From contig NC_008209.1 in assembly GCF_000014045.1 (NCBI RefSeq), positions 1,511,001-1,575,000 on the forward strand: 64,000 bases of DNA, given 5' to 3'. Positions 14,901 through 19,410 of the stretch are shown piece after piece. Each line of letters starts with the position of its first letter. The first letter of the stretch is position 1. The position numbers were made by a program, and so were the translations under genes. This DNA comes from Roseobacter denitrificans OCh 114 (GTDB taxonomy: Bacteria; Pseudomonadota; Alphaproteobacteria; Rhodobacterales; Rhodobacteraceae). The notes below the pieces were generated by a model. The model ran no database searches. It had not been told where the DNA came from and was given only the letters and a program-made list of their open reading frames with translations.

Positions 14901-17900
14901 TACCATCAGCGATGGGAACGGTGGCACCGACACGGCCACGGTCAGCATTGGCGTCACAGGCGTGAATGATGCCCCGGAGGCGGTGGATGACAGCCGTGGC
15001 GTGAGCGTCGATGGCGCGCTCAGCGGCAATGTGCTGGCCGACAATGGCAATGGCGCGGACAGTGATATCGACGGCGATACGCTTTCGGTGACCGCGCTGA
15101 ACGGTTCGGCAGCGGCCCTTGGCGTCGCCACGACGCTCGCCTCCGGCGCCATCGTGACGCTGAACGCGGACGGAACGTTCGACTACGACCAGAACGGCAG
15201 CTTCAGCGGTCTGGGCGCGGGGACAACGGCGACGGACACGTTCGACTACACCATCAGCGACGGCAACGGCGGGACGGACACGGCGACAGTGACGATCACC
15301 ATTGGCGGGTCGAACCTGCCACCCGTCGCGATTGCCGATGCCTTTGACACCGATGAGGATACGGCCTTTACCACCGGCTCGGTTCTGGCCAACGACGAGG
15401 ATCCGAATACCGATCCTCTGTCCGTCACCGGCTTTGATGACACCACGACTGTTGGTATCGTCACGAATAACGGCGATGGCACGTTTGATTATAACCCGAA
15501 CGGGCAATTCGAAACGCTTGGGGTTGGTGAAACGGCGGTGGATACATTCACCTATACGATCAGCGATGGCAATGGCGGCGTGGATAGCGCAACCGTCAGC
15601 ATCACGATCAACGGCGTAAACGATGCGCCGGTGGCGGGCGATGATACGCTTGCTGTAACCGAAGATACTTCGGGATCGGTGATCGCTACCGCGAATGACA
15701 CCGACATAGATGGTGACGATGTCGAGATCACATCGGTAGATGATCTCGCCACCATCGGTGCCGTGCTGGTCGAGGCGGATAATGACACCATCACCTACGA
15801 CACCAATGGTCAGTTCGAAACACTTGCCCAAGGTGAAACCGCTTCAGACAGTTTCAGTTACACGGTGACGGATGGAAACGGCGGCACTGCCACTGCGACC
15901 GTCGATGTGAAGATCACGGGTGTGAATGACGGACCTGTTGCACAGGATGATACCGTATCCACGGATGAAGATACCGGTATCATCGGCGGCAATGTGCTTG
16001 CGGATAACGGCAACGGGGTCGACAACGATGTGGACAACGGCGCGGTTCTGAGCATCGCGGCTGTCAACGGGCAGGTGGGCGATGTCGGATCCCAGATCAC
16101 GCTGGCCTCTGGCGCTTTGTTGACCCTCAACGCGGATGGTACGTTTGACTACGATCCAAACGGTGCCTTCGAGACGCTCGCGCTCGGAGATGTCGGCAGC
16201 GACAGTTTCACCTACACTCTGGCGGATGAGTTCGGCGCAACGGATGAGGCGACGGTCACCGTGTCAATCGACGGAGTGAATGATGCACCTGTTGCACAGG
16301 ATGACAGCTTTGCGACGGATGAAGACACCGCCGTCAGTGGCAACATCCTGAACGATAACGGCAACGGCGCTGACAGCGACGTGGATGCCGGGGATACGCG
16401 GGTGGTGTCGGCCATCAACGGCAGTGCGGCGAGTGTCGGAGTGCAAATCACGCTGGCCTCGGGTGCTTTGCTGACGGTGAATGCCGATGGCACGGCTGAT
16501 TATGACCCGAACGACGCGTTCGAGTTCCTCGGCGTTGGCGCGACGGCGACGGACAGCTTCACCTATACCATCAGCGATGGGAACGGTGGCACGGACACTG
16601 CCACGGTCAGCATTGGCGTGAGCGGCGTGAATGACGCACCGGATGCGGTGGATGACAGCCGTGGCGTGAGCGTCGATGGCGCGCTCAGCGGCAATGTGCT
16701 GGCCGACAATGGCAATGGCGCGGACAGTGATATCGACGGCGATACGCTTTCGGTGACCGCGCTGAACGGTTCGGCAGCGGCCCTTGGCGTCGCCACGACG
16801 CTCGCCTCCGGCGCCATCGTGACGCTGAACGCGGACGGAACGTTTGACTACGACCAGAACGGCAGCTTCAGCGGTCTGGGCGCAGGGACAACGGCGACGG
16901 ACACGTTCGACTACACCATCAGCGACGGCAACGGCGGGACGGACACGGCGACGGTGACGATCACGATCAGCCCGGAGGGTGGTGATGTCACCGCAGGCAA
17001 CGATGCATTCGTTGTGTCCGAGGGCGAATTGACGGCTGCTGGCCGTAGCCTGTTCCGGCTTGCGGCGATCGACGATCGGACCGACCTGCTCGAAAACGAC
17101 ATCGGCGCAGACAAGATCATCTCGGTCAATGGTGCGCCGATCAAGCCGGGCATTCTGTTTGCCGGTGACAATGGCGGTCAATTCCGTGTGTTCGAAGGCG
17201 GCGTTCTCGACTTCCAGAACCGGGGGGATCTGGTTGCGCCCGGTGATACAACTGGCTTTACTTACACGGTCAGTGATGGCAACGGCGGCACGGACACGGC
17301 GACGGTGACCCTGACAATCGGGCCCGACATTGCCGCGGATGATACTTTTGACATCACCGAGGGTGAGTTGAGCGATGCTGGCCGCAGCCTGTTCCGCCTT
17401 GGGGCGATCAATGACCAGACGGACCTGCTCGAAAACGACATCGGTGCGGACAAGATCATCTCGGTCAATGGCGAGCCGATCAAGCCGGGCATTCTGTTTG
17501 CCGGTGACAATGGTGGCCAATTCCGTGTCTATGAGGGGGGTGTGGTTGATTTCCAGAACCGTGGTGACTTCGTGGCTGCGGGGGAGTCCACCGGCTTCAC
17601 CTACACGGTCAGCGATGGCAATGGCGGCACAGATACCGCGCGGGTGACCTTGAACGTCGGGCCTGACATTGCGGATGATGACGTCTTCATGGTGTCCGCG
17701 TTCGACCTCGACGATGCAGGCCGCAGCCTGTTCCGCCTTGGGGCGATCAATGACCAAACCGACCTGCTCGAAAACGACTTTGGTGCCGATGAAATCATCT
17801 TTGTGAACGGTGAGCCCATTGAACCGGGCATCCTCTTTGCTGGTGACAATGGCGGCGAGTTCCGGGTTTACCCGGGCGGGGTCGTTGATTTCCAGAACCG

Positions 17901-18096
17901 GGGCGATCTGGTTGGTCCGGGGGACACGACCGGCTTTACCTATACGGTCAGTGACGGAAATGGCGGGACCGATACGGCAAGGGTGACGTTGGAAGTGGGC
18001 TTGCTGGAAGATGACGGGCTGCTGCCAGGTTTCACTTCGGGCTCTGCGGTCACAACCTTCTTCAATGATGAGCTGGTGTTCATTGACGCATATTGA
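1..18096 (+). CDS. Giant repeat-rich secreted/surface protein (adhesin-like), 5' partial
   Basis: The frame is already open at base 1 and reads PEFQVNT, which is itself a repeat motif. The GTG at 13 is therefore internal and the true start lies upstream of the window. About 6030 residues are visible. They run in order: short modules of 50-60 residues (VNT..., DGGFVVVW, GVFAQRYDASG, GGEFQVN) broken by seven cadherin-like domains of about 165 residues (to nt 11940); a cadherin-like domain and a PKD-like domain (11950-12580); thirteen VCBS/tandem-95-type repeats (12585-16980); three C-terminal repeats of about 113 residues; and a short tail ending FIDAY. It is rich in Asp, Gly, Thr and Val and nearly free of Cys, as in extracellular fibres. 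No LPXTG motif and no GGxGxD RTX nonapeptides were seen. Export by a type I system with a C-terminal signal is inferred. Function is probably adhesion or biofilm; the exact role is unknown. Confidence 0.93.
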   Translation, partial: PEFQVNTTVTSSQFDADVAGLNDGGWVIVWDDDTISGVRLNRYDASGALVASEVQVETETSSSQFQPQVTGLSNGGYVVTWTSVNSGTAGDGNSNGVFAQLFNAAGARVGGEIAVNEQTINAQDTAAVSALSGGRFVVAWEENDVANGDGSSSSISARIFDSAGSPEGGEFQVNSFTNSAQALPKVATLANGDFVVVWRSEGQDFSSGGIYYQRFSDTGVAIGDETRVNDTVAGDQTFPDIIALDTGGFVIGWTDTSVPAPGNGQEVFVQVFDADGTRLDSETWVNTEVLSTQNEIALAALPNGNYVVQWTSETSGTAGDGSSRGVFQQIIGDPAEIAQSAAPVLQGLPQIIEIDEDAANIGSQLVLTGGLSLTDADSADLEGGVIRLSRVVTEPLADRFGAPDDLTQDSVFVAVGGAVTQTGATLRVDGVAVASVASDGLNGADLELDLLAGATPDRVQTLLNALSYQTDSDNPRDSRTYSLLIEDGDGGLTQPRSLEIRINQVAEAGAPVPVGPEGRVNSFVANAQDEQEVAALTDGGWVVVWNSEAQDESGEGVFGQRYNSEGVRVGGEFQINTLTLGDQADPVVTGLTDGGWVVVWESGFLDVPESSDFGIISQRYAADGTPVGGETVVNTSVTSTQFDPAVATIPTGTPGFANGGYVVVYTSDIGDGSADAVLMQRFATDGTPVGGEIVANTTSSGNQGTADVAVLTDGSIAVTYFSGGTAFVRVFNPDGTEAVAEAQVGVTSSSTFGAAIAATADGGFVIACTDTSGLDGSGQGIAAQRYDASGAPAGDVFIVNDSVSSTQSEADVIGLDDGTFVIAWRNFSGNADASGDAVLAQRYSATGERLDGEFLLNQETFVSSQFSPKLAPLPGGNFVATFSSVTSGASGDGSSNGVFQQVYGNPADFTPGAAPVLQGFSDTATFDEADVNAGLQRLDADATVAFGDADSNDFDGGVLTLAVARTFDAIEQLNPGDDDAQDQLGLVAGDVGNGDVQFSGLDTGDTVTVDGTTVGTITNSGSVFAITLNANATSEAVEALLGNLAYGNGSDAPAAARRLSVDLTDGDGQSTPTQLIEVTVVPETDSTLVASDERRVNAQTENNQDNAQVAELTGGGIVVVWQSTNQDNNGDFNTGVFAQLYDANGIPSGPEFLVNDITENAQSAPTVTATADGGFVVAWQSTNQDNPGDFDTGIVAQRYDANGVEQGAEIIVNTAVAFSQFSPAVAAFADGGFVATYVSDEGDGNQDAILSQRFDASGVAVGAETTVNTATVSGNQSQPDVATLVDTNGNNAGHVVVFTSFASGSEGDGARNGVFAQRFDANGAAAGTQFQVNTTTLDDQSQPAVIGLNGGGFVVVWTDDLLDGSAGGIFAQRYDVNGAAVGGEFRVNTDRLNSESDADITALSDGGFLVSWTAGSNQDGSGDGVFGQRFDANGDRIDGEIQLNVETSSQQFQSAVTSFNDGFAAVWSSFNSGGAGDGSSLGVSLRTFESAPSANNSPVLEDVERDVQLFADDIVGGAQILDDAIGFSDPDNANFNGGALEVYYTSGRTASDQLSIATDGVVTISGSTISINGTAIGTIAAAQNGVNGESLRIDFNAAADAAAVKTIMEHLAYGSTDTAVNLQFTNRGIGFTVTDGNGGQTEPDSIYVRISPGSSTATGLALDDFADPENEATQLDDAPARSEAALFAAPQLIDADIDFDDLAGTSFDGGFLSISEVFNSSANKQISIQDQGTGAGEIGFDGTNVSYEGTVIGTVNATSNGVDGATLRVDLNANASEAGIEALAEALTFGITGGLSSTNRLGFDLAIGNQAGNQTPFTRMEQELIRDLVTIDTGLAEESQVNSFTASTQQAPRIAELSDGGYIVVWNSTQQDNPASGNRGIFAQKFNEQGQQVGVEFQVNDIAFGDQIQPRAEGLSNGTFVLLWNDNTGRDGSGQGVFAQVYQNDGTEVGSAFQVNEEFSSTQNQPEAVDLGAGRFMVVWTSTASGSAGDGSGNGVFGRVFDASGAPEGGEFQINSTTSGAQQRAQVTLLDNGDVMVVWEEQGGSDGSSIGIFAQRVDTSGQLVSFDGTLAGADEQQINTTTAGSQSRPDVAVLGSSATLPNGGFIVVWQSDDGSSDGIFGQVYDSSGAAQGAEFQVNTSTISTQADPVVVGTPGGGFTVAWSDSSGVDGSGTGVVAQRFNADGSFDGNAFVVNEEVSSTQSQPDLAVLNNGTLAAVWASQTSGSAGDGSGVGVFQALFDQPALPAGAMAPVLAGVEDTARFEENTVNAAPQLLNQDGALSLTDLDSTDFDGGSILVQRIVGSSLNEEQLRGPGEGIAQDLLGVLDGNGVSVSGTQVSVNGSVIGTIVQDGSGGNPLQIALSSASATPEAVESIIAQLSYQNLSDNPLESRQVAVQVTDGDGGSTGSQIIDIIVNSEVDSTVLPQGDEEQVNTFVAGSQNDAATSEIYDSSGAQIGYVVVWVSADQDRVQDANAGIFGQRYDLNGDPVGGEFQINLHTEFAQTDPTVTGLPTGGFVVGWSDNSFANPAGIAAGEISSGTFAQVYDENGAKVGGEFLVNDITSSTQNQLDLAAQSDGTIVAVFSDSGSADGSGVGVFLRQFDASGTPLGASVQVNEEFSSTQSDASVAILSGGRIVVTWTSFTSGTAGDGSANGVFARLFEADGTAVGGEFQVNSATSSNQDAARVAALADGSFVVVWDDDSGVDGSSTGVQMQRFDANGVAIGGETLVNETTVNAQFDPYVIALDTGGWVVAWSDNGGTDGSGNGVFGQIYAADGSRIDGEFQLNTEFSSTQSEARLVALPNGGFTAVWTSVTSGTAGDGNSNGIFQQVFANAGTVQISENPVLVALDASVTLDEADVNASGQLFATAVGLGDADSADFDGGALTVSMVVNDVIQSQFAAPDDASQDNLGFDTSGAVSISGTTLSVDGTAIGTITSDGADGAELVVQLNAAATQERVQEAIRSLTYANSSDDPETSRLVSIQVNDGDGGHVRDVVQINITPETDGAVPVGDEVQTNSFTTNSQADSKVASLADGGYVIVWSSTNQDATGDNDFGVFAQRYDASGAPVGGEIQVNTNAAFAQNNPDVVGLSTGGFVVAWEDSSGLIGVDGDEEIAIQVFDVNGQPVGGEIAVASTTHFDADAPALAAFDNGDFVLVRNGRESTSPFIDEIYVQRYNDQGGAVGSETVIAPLGSSSAVAPDVAVQSDGTYVVVFTATNVDNPGDNDAGVFMQRYAADDSQIGGPVQVNTTERFSQFAPKVAATEDGGYVVVFESDVADDFGFTTSAGIYAQRFDGFGNRVGEEFLVNEVVDSVQSAPDVIAISGGGFAITYSDGNNTDGSGTGVFVQQYDAQGNRIDGALQVNQEFSSTQNEASIAALPGGNFVVSFTSQTSGTAGDGSSAGVFHRIIGDPADFASGGDPVVEGINREVTYLENTLNGVPQLIDADGAAAVSDPDSADFDGGSILVSNLISSAPLIDQINAPDDLTQDQLGLRQTSQITIAGTAVSVDGTQVAQIIQNGQDGTPFELRLNANATAEIVELLVENLTYRNISDDPLPTRDLRIQVTDGDGGASEPQVVTITITPTPDSAQPVGSEQIVNTTDTGSEDDPEIVTLPGTGGDFIVTWTSFGTDGSREGIFGQRFDVNGNKLARDGTGLASGASDEFQINTTTAQDQSLQEIAAFSNGGWVVVWVDDTLDGSGSGIVAQVFNPDGTLNGSEFVANDLVSSTQTNPDIAVLNDDTFVITWESANSGGAGDGNGSGIVARHFQADGTPIGGQFVVNTETVSTQSAPAVTELNDGGFLVTWQSFSSAGTADGDSFGIFAQRYDASAAPVGAEFQVNTATRRDQTDAEVTVLSDGNVVVTWTDSVADLSGTGIYATIIAPDGTPLVDEFRVNDQRFTTQNDPVVAALDNGDFVIAWVDHAGTDGSGQGVFAQQYDSSGARVDSQFQVNTTTSGSQNQPDIAGLPGGGFVITWNGSVLIQIYGNDAPSISPVSANGDEDTAIVLDAAIFEAGFVDPNGNTLEEIRIETFPVNGALALNGVPVIAGQIVSRADLLAGNLIYTGNQDFNGLDSFLWTGSDGIAFSQDPPVAANITVDPVNDAPGLEAGADTSVGEGANLNRTLTLTDPDTDSRSFTVAYGDGSPLATFTTSSLSPVLNHVFAGEGTFTVTVTVDDNAGEANSVETDTFEVTVVNANPNATNDFVNVNEDGPALTGNALTNDSDPGGDALTVSAVNGVAANVGQQITLASGALVTLNADGSFDYDPNGQFEDLADFQTTSDQLSYEISDGEGGTDTATVNFFVRGENDDPDAVDDAFAANDDNPISGNVLNDNGSGADSDVDAVNTLTVSEVNGQAGDVGNQITLASGALLTLNADGTFDYDPNGAFGTGGTDSFDYTLSDGRGGTDTASVTISINGTNPPPVARDDSIAADEEVTVTGDVLADNGNGADSDAGGDPITVTQVNGSAANVGVAVLLAGGGQVTLQSNGQFGFDPNNGYEDLSVGDTATETFEYTIEDGNGGSDTATVTLTIAGVNDAPLGVNDTVSTDEDSSTSGNVLSNDTDIDANDTLVVTEVGGSTLAVGVATTTSGGGSVTLGSDGQFIYDPGTAFNTLSVGQTATDSISYTVADGNGGSATATLSIVVNGVNDAPVANDDALTTGEDSTLFGNLTADNGNGADSDPDASDVPFISAVNGQAADIGQQITLASGALLTVNGSGTFSYDTNGAFDTLNAGETATDSFVYTLSDGNGGTDTATATITINGDADAPVAVDDGAATDEATAVTGDVLANDTDANGDTLLVSALNGAAGDVGVQVALASGALLTLNGDGTFDYDPNGQFETLSAGQSGTDTFDYTVSDGNGGTDTATVTIDIAGLNDAPVAQGDFFTTSEDAGLVGLDLFANNGGGVDSDIDQLDMLVVTQVDGQSANVGTQVQLASGALLTVNADGTADYDPNGAFEFLGVGATATDSFTYTISDGNGGTDTATVSIGVTGVNDAPEAVDDSRGVSVDGALSGNVLADNGNGADSDIDGDTLSVTALNGSAAALGVATTLASGAIVTLNADGTFDYDQNGSFSGLGAGTTATDTFDYTISDGNGGTDTATVTITIGGSNLPPVAIADAFDTDEDTAFTTGSVLANDEDPNTDPLSVTGFDDTTTVGIVTNNGDGTFDYNPNGQFETLGVGETAVDTFTYTISDGNGGVDSATVSITINGVNDAPVAGDDTLAVTEDTSGSVIATANDTDIDGDDVEITSVDDLATIGAVLVEADNDTITYDTNGQFETLAQGETASDSFSYTVTDGNGGTATATVDVKITGVNDGPVAQDDTVSTDEDTGIIGGNVLADNGNGVDNDVDNGAVLSIAAVNGQVGDVGSQITLASGALLTLNADGTFDYDPNGAFETLALGDVGSDSFTYTLADEFGATDEATVTVSIDGVNDAPVAQDDSFATDEDTAVSGNILNDNGNGADSDVDAGDTRVVSAINGSAASVGVQITLASGALLTVNADGTADYDPNDAFEFLGVGATATDSFTYTISDGNGGTDTATVSIGVSGVNDAPDAVDDSRGVSVDGALSGNVLADNGNGADSDIDGDTLSVTALNGSAAALGVATTLASGAIVTLNADGTFDYDQNGSFSGLGAGTTATDTFDYTISDGNGGTDTATVTITISPEGGDVTAGNDAFVVSEGELTAAGRSLFRLAAIDDRTDLLENDIGADKIISVNGAPIKPGILFAGDNGGQFRVFEGGVLDFQNRGDLVAPGDTTGFTYTVSDGNGGTDTATVTLTIGPDIAADDTFDITEGELSDAGRSLFRLGAINDQTDLLENDIGADKIISVNGEPIKPGILFAGDNGGQFRVYEGGVVDFQNRGDFVAAGESTGFTYTVSDGNGGTDTARVTLNVGPDIADDDVFMVSAFDLDDAGRSLFRLGAINDQTDLLENDFGADEIIFVNGEPIEPGILFAGDNGGEFRVYPGGVVDFQNRGDLVGPGDTTGFTYTVSDGNGGTDTARVTLEVGLLEDDGLLPGFTSGSAVTTFFNDELVFIDAY
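14788..15300 (+). repeat. Copy A of a 513-bp near-identical direct duplication
   Basis: This stretch matches 16453-16965 with a constant offset of 1665 bp (555 codons). About 200 bp from near 14990 onward show no difference by eye; the rest differs at scattered positions. It covers one and a half VCBS units, including the unusual DDSRGVSVDG variant found only in these two copies. Confidence 0.88.
16453..16965 (+). repeat. Copy B of the 513-bp near-identical direct duplication
   Basis: Partner of 14788-15300, in frame and in the same orientation. Differences include an NGAF to NDAF codon change and a few synonymous changes. The near-identity, compared with strongly diverged neighbouring repeats, points to recent unequal recombination or gene conversion. 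Confidence 0.88.
16993..18005 (+). repeat. Three C-terminal repeats of about 113 residues in the giant protein
   Basis: Three units begin near 16993, 17333 and 17675. Each carries AGRSLFRLxAI, TDLLENDxGAD, VNGxPIxPGILFAGDNGG, a GGVxDFQNRGD segment and a closing SDGNGGTDTA strand. They are distinct from the preceding VCBS units and sit just before the final tail of about 30 residues, where type I-secreted proteins keep their export signal. Confidence 0.85.
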
Positions 18097-18145
18097 TGAC
18101 CGGGAATACGCTGGCGTTTAAGGCGTAAGGTTTGCGGGCTGTTTC

Positions 18146-18246
18146 AAAGCGTCACGCGAAAAACCGCGATCACGTAACGCGCTGGAAACAAGGATTTCAG
18201 CGCGTTACGTGAAACTTGATGTGTCAGGTATTTCGTCAGACGCTCT
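18146..18246. repeat. Dispersed palindromic element, copy 1 (about 101 bp)
   Basis: Contains perfect 14-bp inverted arms CACGTAACGCGCTG (18171-18184) and CAGCGCGTTACGTG (18198-18211). Outer ends related as inverted repeats lie at 18146-18165 and 18227-18246. The whole element aligns with the reverse complement of 32074-32176. It lies between the convergent giant gene and the aldo/keto reductase gene and could act as a two-way terminator. Confidence 0.85.
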
Positions 18247-18273
18247 AGCTGGAACGCGGCCCCTTTGAGAGGC

Positions 18274-19266
18274 TCAGCAGTAGCCTTCCACGCCCGGCCA
18301 TTGTTCCGGCGCGTAGCGGTCGCCATGAGCCCATCCAATCGGCAGGATGTTATCTATGGCGTCTTCGATTTCCCGGGTCATCTCAAACGAGCACCCGGCA
18401 ACGCACTCGGCCAAATGCGCTGCGCTGCGCGTTCCGGGGATCGGGATGAGGTGATCGCCGCGCGTCAGGCACCACGCAATCGCCAGAGTTGCCGGAGAGA
18501 TATCAAGCGTCTGCGCGAGCCTCTGGAACTTGGATATAAAGGTCATGTTGTGGCTGAAATTCGGCTCTGAAAAACGCGGTGTGCCGGTACGGAAATGACC
18601 TTTTTCGAAGGTCGCAGGGTCAGGTGGCGTCGCTGTGAGCATACCGCGCCCAAGCGGCGAAAACGGCACAAAGGCGACCCCTAGCGCCTTGCAGGTCTGG
18701 ATCATGCCCATCTCCGGCTGGCGGGTCCAGAGGGAGTATTCGCTTTGTACCGCATCAACGTTCCCAACGGCGGCGGCCCGTCTGAGCGACGCGGGCGAGA
18801 TTTCGGAAAACCCGATCCCGCCGATCTTGCCCTCCGCCTTGAACGCCAGCAGCGTTTCCATGACATCTTCAATCGGGACATCGGCATCGCGACGATGAAT
18901 GTAATAGAGATCGACCTGCTCAAGACCCAGCCGTGACAGGGAGTTTTCCAATTCGCCGCGCAGATACGCCGCCGTGTTATTGAACACGCGCGCCCCGGTT
19001 TGCGGATCGCGCGAGATACCCGCTTTTGTCGCAATGGTGAACGTGTTTTGCGTTGTTTTCAGGTAGGAACCGATGATGCTTTCCGATACGCCCATGCCGT
19101 AGACATTCGCCGTGTCGAGGAAATCGACGCCAAGATCGCGCGCTGCGGCCAGTGTTTCATGCGCTTCGCTCTCACTGGTGGCCCCGTAGGATCCTGCAAA
19201 GCTCCAACACCCCAGACCGATCGCTGAAACTGTTTTTCCGTCTTGGCGCAGCTGTCGGTTTTGCAT
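18274..19266 (-). CDS. Aldo/keto reductase family oxidoreductase
   Basis: 330 residues from the ATG at 19266, which has an AAGGG ribosome site just upstream; a start at 19377 is possible but adds an unconserved N-terminus. The family uses NAD(P)H to reduce aldehydes or ketones in the cytoplasm. The TIM-barrel signature is visible: GLGCWSF near the start, DTANVYG with the catalytic Asp and Tyr, TKAG with the Lys, and IHRRD with the His. The C-terminal PIPGTRS segment is typical of cofactor binding. It resembles the YghZ/IolS-like group, but the substrate cannot be told. It is transcribed toward the giant gene, with the palindromic element between them. Confidence 0.9.
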   Translation of the reverse strand: MQNRQLRQDGKTVSAIGLGCWSFAGSYGATSESEAHETLAAARDLGVDFLDTANVYGMGVSESIIGSYLKTTQNTFTIATKAGISRDPQTGARVFNNTAAYLRGELENSLSRLGLEQVDLYYIHRRDADVPIEDVMETLLAFKAEGKIGGIGFSEISPASLRRAAAVGNVDAVQSEYSLWTRQPEMGMIQTCKALGVAFVPFSPLGRGMLTATPPDPATFEKGHFRTGTPRFSEPNFSHNMTFISKFQRLAQTLDISPATLAIAWCLTRGDHLIPIPGTRSAAHLAECVAGCSFEMTREIEDAIDNILPIGWAHGDRYAPEQWPGVEGYC

Positions 19267-19410
19267 GTCTGACCCTTTGATCTGGTTGCTGTTTGGCGGC
19301 GCAAAGACACAAGTACGCACCTTCGCCACAGGCTGACTAAGCGATGAGGCGCCGTTTTTAAACCTTGGTTTACCCAATCTGCATGGATAAGTGTCGGTGA
19401 GACGGATTGA

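Larger units (their letters stand above)
12585..16980 (+). repeat. Array of 13 VCBS/bacterial Ig-like repeats within the giant gene
   Basis: Units of about 100-120 residues start with a xDDxxxTDEDT-type segment near 12594, 12916, 13254, 13606, 13942, 14290, 14629, 14986, 15329, 15641, 15947, 16301 and 16651. Each carries NADGTFDYDPNG, then TDTFTYTISDGNGGTDTATV, then GVNDAPVA. This is the classic VCBS/tandem-95 signature found in large bacterial adhesins. Confidence 0.9.

Noticed and set aside
12964..15831. A 955-codon open frame on the minus strand inside the giant gene
   Set aside because: The sense-strand repeats are unmistakable protein repeats. The antisense frame stays open because of the GC-rich codon pattern and repeated DNA, and its product resembles no family. 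The same holds for minus frames at 16264-17757, 11590-12834, 7852-9069 and 2329-3297.
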